A stretch of DNA of 64,000 nt from Solanum dulcamara (Eukaryota; Streptophyta; Magnoliopsida; Solanales; Solanaceae), in assembly GCF_947179165.1 (NCBI RefSeq), contig NC_077238.1, positions 36,259,793 through 36,323,792 on the forward strand, written 5' to 3'. The notes beneath the pieces were generated by a model. That model had not been told where the DNA came from. It saw nothing but the letters and a program-made list of their open reading frames with translations, and searched no databases. Positions 60,403 through 64,000 of the stretch are shown here, piece after piece (within the stretch, counting starts at the first letter, position 1; each line of letters starts with the position of its first letter). Made by a program: the position numbers and the translations under genes.

Positions 60403-60902
60403 CTTTCTTAACTACTAATGTCGGGTCAAGGTCTTATTTTGACTTAACATCCAACACCAAAGATGATTCAGACCTACTATGAACAACTATACCACCATCA
60501 TCGTAACCACTCAACTTCACTCCTAATATATCCAACCGGTAAACATCCTTTACTAATTTACTCTTTCTTTTATCAACATGAGCCACACTCTCTATAGATA
60601 ATCTACTAAGCTCATCGTCAACAACATGACCTTACCCGAATGGTAATGCACACTCATATCATAGTCCTTGAGGAGTTCAATCCACTTTCCCTGACTTCAA
60701 TTACGATGTTTTTGGGTGAACACATATTGGAGACTTTTGTGATCGGTGAACATATCCACATGTACCCCATAGAGGTAATGCCGCCAAATATTTAGAGCCA
60801 ATAATGGCCGCTAGATCAATAAACCCTTCTCAGCCTTCCAGTAGAGTTAAGATGGGAGCGGAGGTAAGTTAATCTTTCAAATTTTGGAAACTATTTTCAC
60901 AC
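60403..60902 (-). pseudogene. Element D RNase H remnant
   Basis: Read on the - strand, 60780-60640 contains YVFTQK-like and WIELLKDYDMSVHYHSGK wording, the C-terminal part of gypsy RNase H. The N-terminal part is poorly preserved. The remainder to 60403 is the linker towards the integrase zinc finger. Confidence 0.7.
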
Positions 60903-61380
60903 TCATCTGTCCATAAGAATTTTGCCTTTTTGTGTGAATTTCATCATAGGAGATAAAATAAAAGAAAACCCTTCAACGAACCTCCTATAATACCCGGCTA
61001 GACCCAAAAAGTTCCTAATGTTTGAAGGAGACAATGGTCTAGGACAATTCCTTACCACCTCTATTTTTGTAGGATCAACCTTGATACCATTACCAAACAC
61101 TATATGAACAAGAAATGCCACCACTTTCAACCAAAACTTGCACTCAATAAAGTTTGCAAACAATTGCCTATCCCTTATGGTTTGAAGCACAACCCTAAAG
61201 TGATTTTTATGTTATTCTTCACCCCGAGAGTAAATCAAAAAGTCATCAATGAAGACCACCACAAAAGCATCAAGTTAGGGTTTGAACACCCTATTTATTA
61301 GGTCCATAAACACCGCGGCGCATTCCTTAAACCAAATGATATCACCATAAACTCAAAGTGACCATACCGTATTTGAAATG
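60903..61380 (-). pseudogene. Element D reverse transcriptase, 5'-truncated
   Basis: The - strand at about 61375-61200 gives broken palm wording (ECAAVFMDLINRVFKP, then DAFVVVFIDDFLIYSRGE) with both catalytic aspartates of the polymerase motif. From 61190 the thumb and connection continue in one frame (KIEVVRNCPRPLSPSNIRNF, LGLAGYYRRFVEGFSFILSP). The sequence upstream in element sense, i.e. beyond 61380, is missing and replaced by element C. Confidence 0.88.
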
Positions 61381-61384
61381 GGTA

Positions 61385-62640
61385 CTAAAGATTGTAGGGC
61401 TACTACAGCAGGTTATGGGAGAGGCATATTATGCCCGTTATTCTATTTACCTAGGGTAAACAAAGATGTATCATGACCTCAGATGTTCATATTGGTAGGA
61501 TGGCATGAAAAAGGGTATAGCAGAGTTCATAGCCCAGTGTCTAAATTGCCAACATGTCAAGATGGAGCATCAGAAGCCTAGTGGACTTTTACAGGAGATG
61601 AAAATCTCAACTTGAAAATGGGAAGCAATTAATATGGACTTCATTATAGGCTTACCTCGCACCCTGTAGAAGTATGATTTTATATGGGTTACTGTAGTTA
61701 GGCTGACAAAATCAGCCTATTTCTTCCAGTTAGGACTACATATTCAACCAAGGACTATGTGAGGTTATATATATATTTCACAGGATTTCCACATCTACTA
61801 TCTCAAATAGAGAAGTTCAATTTACAGCTAACTTATGGAGATCATTCTAGAAGAGATTTTGAACATAGGTGAGTCTTAGTACAACATTTCACCCTCAGAC
61901 TGATGGATAGGTCAAATGCACTATTCAAACACTAGAAGACATGTTTGGGCCTGCATTATTGACTTCAAAAGTATCTGGGGTGATTATTTACCATTTATCG
62001 AGTTTGCCTATAATAATAGCTATCATTCTAGCATCCATATGGCACCATATGAGGCTTTATATAGCAGGAAGTGTAGGTCACATATTGGTTGGTTTGATAT
62101 GGGAGAAACATGCCTAATAGGCCTAAACATGCTTCAGCAAAACTGTGGATAAAGTGAAGTTCATTCAAGAGAAACTATTAGCAACCCAGATTCGACATAA
62201 GTCATACGTAGATAACCGACGTCGACACTTATAGTTTGAAGTTGGGGATTGGGTGTTCATGAAATATCACCGATAAAAGGTGTAATGAGATTCGGTAAGA
62301 AAGGGAAACTTGGACTGAGGTACATAGGCCCTTATCAAATCATTTGTAGGGTAGGCCAAACTTTTTATGAATTGGACCTACCATCTTCCCGTGTCAATGA
62401 TCCATAAATATATAGGCAATCCTCCTAGAATATTTCTCGTGCATGAGGTCCACATGACGGAGGAGTTATCCTACGAGAAGCAACCTATCGCCATCTTGGA
62501 TCGGTGGATTAAAAGGCTACGAACTAAGGACGTGGCTTACATCAAGGTGTTATGGAAAAAGAAAAATAGAGAAGAGATGACCTGAGAAGCCGAAAAAAAT
62601 ATGAAAAATAAATATCCATACGTGTTCCATATGTCTACGG
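61385..62640 (+). pseudogene. Element C integrase with chromodomain-like tail (family B)
   Basis: The sequence starts inside the zinc-binding region: EAYYARYSIYLG, MKKGIAEFIAQCLNCQHVK. The core INMDFIIGLPRTL follows, and the first catalytic D is lost (VTVVRLTKSAYFF). The frame 61916-62152 covers WGDYLPFIEFAYNNSYHSSI and YEALYSRKCRSHIGWF. Near 62270-62370 is SPIKGVMRFGKKGKLGLRYIGPYQI, the GPY/F module. The frame 62367-62585 gives MIHKYIGNPPRIF and KRLRTKDVAYIKVLWKKKNRE. It carries the same blocks as the relic in B2 but is more complete, so C may be nearer the autonomous ancestor. No 5S-like segment lies upstream because the element is cut at 61385. Confidence 0.9.
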
Positions 62641-62767
62641 GTGGTCTAAACTCCTAAATTGATAGTATTGGCTAATAAGAGGCCTATAGATGACAACCAT
62701 TATAGCAAATTCCCAAAATCCTTATAAGACCTTATGAGATTAGTTAATATTCGAGGACAAATATTCT

Positions 62768-62781
62768 AAAGGAGGGAACGA
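62768..62781 (+). other. Polypurine tract of element C
   Basis: AAAGGAGGGAACGA lies directly before the LTR start TGTTATACCCC, with TATTCGAGGACAAATATTCT upstream. Confidence 0.88.
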
Positions 62782-64000
62782 TGTTATACCCCACACTCTT
62801 GGTACATGGGAACATTTATTTAGTTTCTATAACGTTACCTAGTTTCTCTAAAGTTACCATATGATCCATGTTATTCATGACATTATCAAATAAATATAAG
62901 GAAGGGAGGGTGTGAAGCCCCATATTTTGCATAAACTAGCTCTATGTGAGTAGTGATGGTTGGAAATAGGTTTGGAAGGATTTGAAAGGATTTGGAGGCC
63001 AAGTAGTGAGTTGTGGTAATCAACCTACTTATGTAAGCTACCGGTTCGGATGTCTTACATAATTAAGCTACTTGAGTACATGTCAAGCTTAAGTTGCAAA
63101 TATCATGTAGGCTCTCAAGGTGATACTAGATTACGAACCTACGAAAAGAAGCAAAGACTGGATTACGAACCTATGAAAAGGTGCAAGTAGGAAATGCACC
63201 TAATTGAAGTAGGTGATGCACCTACCTGGCGTGAGTAGGTGATGCACCTACCTGGTGTGAGTAGGTGATGCACCTGCTAAGGTTGACCCCACTAAGGACA
63301 CGTGGCAGCAGTGGGGTGGGTGCATATATGGGATAGATAAGTAGAGGCTGGACACATGTCACCCTTAGGGGCTGACATGCTTCACTCCTAAAGGAGGTGT
63401 ATATAAAGTCAAACAATGACTAAGGGTTTCATTTCTCATCTTTAGACTTAGAGAATTTTAGAGAATTTTGGAGAGAAAAGAGAAGAGAGCCACAGCCATA
63501 GCTTGCTGCAAGGTAAGGGCTCGAATTTTGATCCGTAAATTAATTATCTAAGGTATTCCTCGACTTAGTGAAGGTAATTAACAGCATATATTAATTATTG
63601 GGGCAGCAAGGGGATCCAATGAAAAGTCCATCAACTTTCAGAAAGTTTCGGAAGCTCATTTGTTAAGGTACGACTTGATTCCCTTTTCACACATTTGAGT
63701 AAGGGTTTAAACATGTTATATATGTGTAAATATAGACTGGAAACATAAAAATTATGCACGTTCCTGTTGAAGGGTGTTGAAAATCGTGTAGGGGTTGTTT
63801 TGAAGCTGTTGTAGTGAATTAAAGTTTGGTTAGTATTATCGTTATTATGATATTGTATTTGGAGGTTGTTTGTATATGTTGCAGGGCTGGAAATGCGGTC
63901 AAAATGGGTAGAAGTGCTGCCGTGTGAAGACATGTTGTGCTCCTTTTTTTGTGATTGTGATTTTATGAAATAAAGACCGAAAACCGTATTTTAGGATCGT
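62782..64000 (+). repeat. Element C 3' LTR, cut by the window end (family B)
   Basis: The start TGTTATACCCC, the GGTGATGCACCTACCTGG units (63193-63280), CACGTG (63299-63304), TATA (63400-63408) and the AATTAATTATCTAAGGTATTCC block appear in the same order as in the B1 LTR. It is diverged from B1 and B2, indicating a separate subfamily. The right end is outside the window. Confidence 0.88.
63299..63408 (+). promoter_or_regulatory. Element C LTR core promoter: CACGTG and TATA box
   Basis: CACGTG (63299-63304) is followed after 96 bp by TATATAAAG (63400-63408). This is the best TATA match among the family-B LTRs in the window. Confidence 0.6.

Overview
This window looks like plant nuclear DNA, most likely intergenic heterochromatin of a Solanaceae species. 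That placement is an inference from the style of the LTR families and from a tRNA-derived SINE of a type I associate with nightshades. Nothing in it looks like an intact host gene. Almost every base can be assigned to LTR retrotransposons (Ty3/gypsy), all with broken coding regions. The long open frames are fragments of gag, protease (PR), reverse transcriptase (RT), RNase H (RH) and integrase (INT), or antisense shadows of them.

Layout, left to right. 1-8103: a decayed chromovirus-like gypsy element (A, + strand) with part of its 5' LTR. That LTR is interrupted by a SINE (1077-1256, 14-bp target duplication) and by a solo LTR (1297-3205, target duplication ACATT). 8104-9815: an old LTR remnant with a 33-bp tandem array. 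9816-11500: a primer binding site and a non-coding internal region (H). 11500-56165: a non-coding element (G) with a truncated left LTR and a complete right LTR (53722-56165). G is split by a large Athila-type element (E, - strand, 12675-52995, target duplication GAATG/AAATG). 56166-56546: unassigned. 56547-61380: 5'-truncated gypsy element D (- strand). 61385-64000: 5'-truncated family-B element C (+ strand), running off the window.

Element E carries a stack of insertions. A solo LTR (F, 15289 to about 32738) sits in its 3' non-coding region. F is split by a solo LTR of family B (B3, 17203-31458, duplication AGCTA). B3 is split by a full-length family-B element (B2, 20268-30950, - strand, duplication CACGT/CACAT). 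A second full-length family-B element (B1, 43102-52047, + strand, duplication GTATG) sits in E's 5' LTR. G > E > F > B3 > B2 is therefore a five-layer nest, and sampled LTR divergence (about 11% in E, about 5% in B1 and B2) fits that order.

The most unusual component is family B. It has very long LTRs (about 3.4-3.6 kb) around short internal regions (1.95 and 3.6 kb) without gag, PR or RT. Both complete copies carry, in sense orientation at the same internal position, a segment of about 100 bp clearly derived from 5S rRNA. Its RNA polymerase III internal control region is well conserved, and the two copies share changes that point to one ancient capture. All sampled family-B LTRs also keep a CACGTG box 93-96 bp upstream of a TATA box, and contain tandem arrays whose copy number differs even between the two LTRs of one element.
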